Source: Pseudomonadota bacterium (GTDB lineage: Bacteria; Pseudomonadota; Gammaproteobacteria; Xanthomonadales; Xanthomonadaceae). Taken from it: a stretch of DNA of 5,825 nt. The position numbers and the translations under genes were made by a program. Shown piece by piece: positions 5,814-5,825 of this stretch; within the stretch, counting starts at the first letter, position 1; each line of letters opens with the position of its first letter. The notes beneath the pieces were generated by a model. The model was given only the letters and a program-made list of their open reading frames with translations. It ran no database searches and was not told the origin of the DNA. The stretch covers positions 1 through 5,825 of the forward strand of contig JAEXLY010000175.1 in the NCBI GenBank assembly GCA_023444765.1, in the 5' to 3' direction.

Positions 5814-5825
5814 AGCCCGGCGCAG

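Larger units (their letters stand above)
5492..5825. other. Non-coding region upstream of the manganese catalase
   Basis: I find no convincing gene in this stretch. The only longer minus-strand frames are Arg/Pro-rich and have no family resemblance. The region holds the catalase Shine-Dalgarno and leader, a possible extended -10, a direct repeat CTGCAA-N5-CTGCAA (5641-5657), a short A5 run (5686-5690) and small perfect inverted repeats at 5711-5723, 5743-5759 and 5797-5813. The last ~70 bases could be the end of a gene extending beyond the window: frames on both strands are open there, and neither can be supported. Confidence 0.5.

Overview
The window is very GC-rich, with G/C strongly preferred at third codon positions. 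The 1-deoxy-D-xylulose-5-phosphate synthase and the TraB/GumN-type protein resemble those of Xanthomonadaceae (Xanthomonas, Lysobacter, Luteimonas, Stenotrophomonas). I infer a chromosomal segment from that family; genus assignment is a guess from remembered protein sequences. I see no mobile element, CRISPR array, rRNA or tRNA.

Plus strand, left part: positions 1-657 hold the C-terminal 218 codons of an unrecognised protein that begins in a Pro/Ala-rich linker. After 51 bases comes a complete dxs (709-2619), the first enzyme of the MEP isoprenoid pathway. It has a TACAAT box only 6 bases before its ATG and no usable Shine-Dalgarno, so its mRNA may be leaderless. dxs ends in a 12-bp GC hairpin whose loop carries the stop codon, and it converges on the next gene with a 24-base gap.

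Minus strand, right part: four genes point left. In transcription order they are a manganese catalase (5491-4553), a 63-residue highly charged protein (4482-4291), a DUF985-type cupin (4226-3762) and an exported TraB/GumN-family protein (3723-2644). Gaps are 70, 64 and 38 bases. The catalase keeps all five expected dimanganese ligands. The TraB/GumN protein has lost both GX2H motifs thought to form the active site of that family, so it may be a pseudoenzyme. The cupin start codon lies inside a perfect 10-bp inverted repeat, a candidate operator or start-masking hairpin. The catalase and small charged protein look like a stress pair; whether the cupin and TraB/GumN genes belong to the same unit is uncertain, because a hairpin and a possible separate start signal lie between them.

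Right end: 5492-5825 has no convincing gene. It holds the catalase leader and Shine-Dalgarno, a weak extended -10 candidate, an 11-base-period CTGCAA repeat and several small hairpins.

Most of the window is ordinary chromosome. The points most worth a second look are the degenerate TraB/GumN active site, the inverted repeat on the cupin start, the leaderless dxs architecture and the small charged protein behind the catalase.
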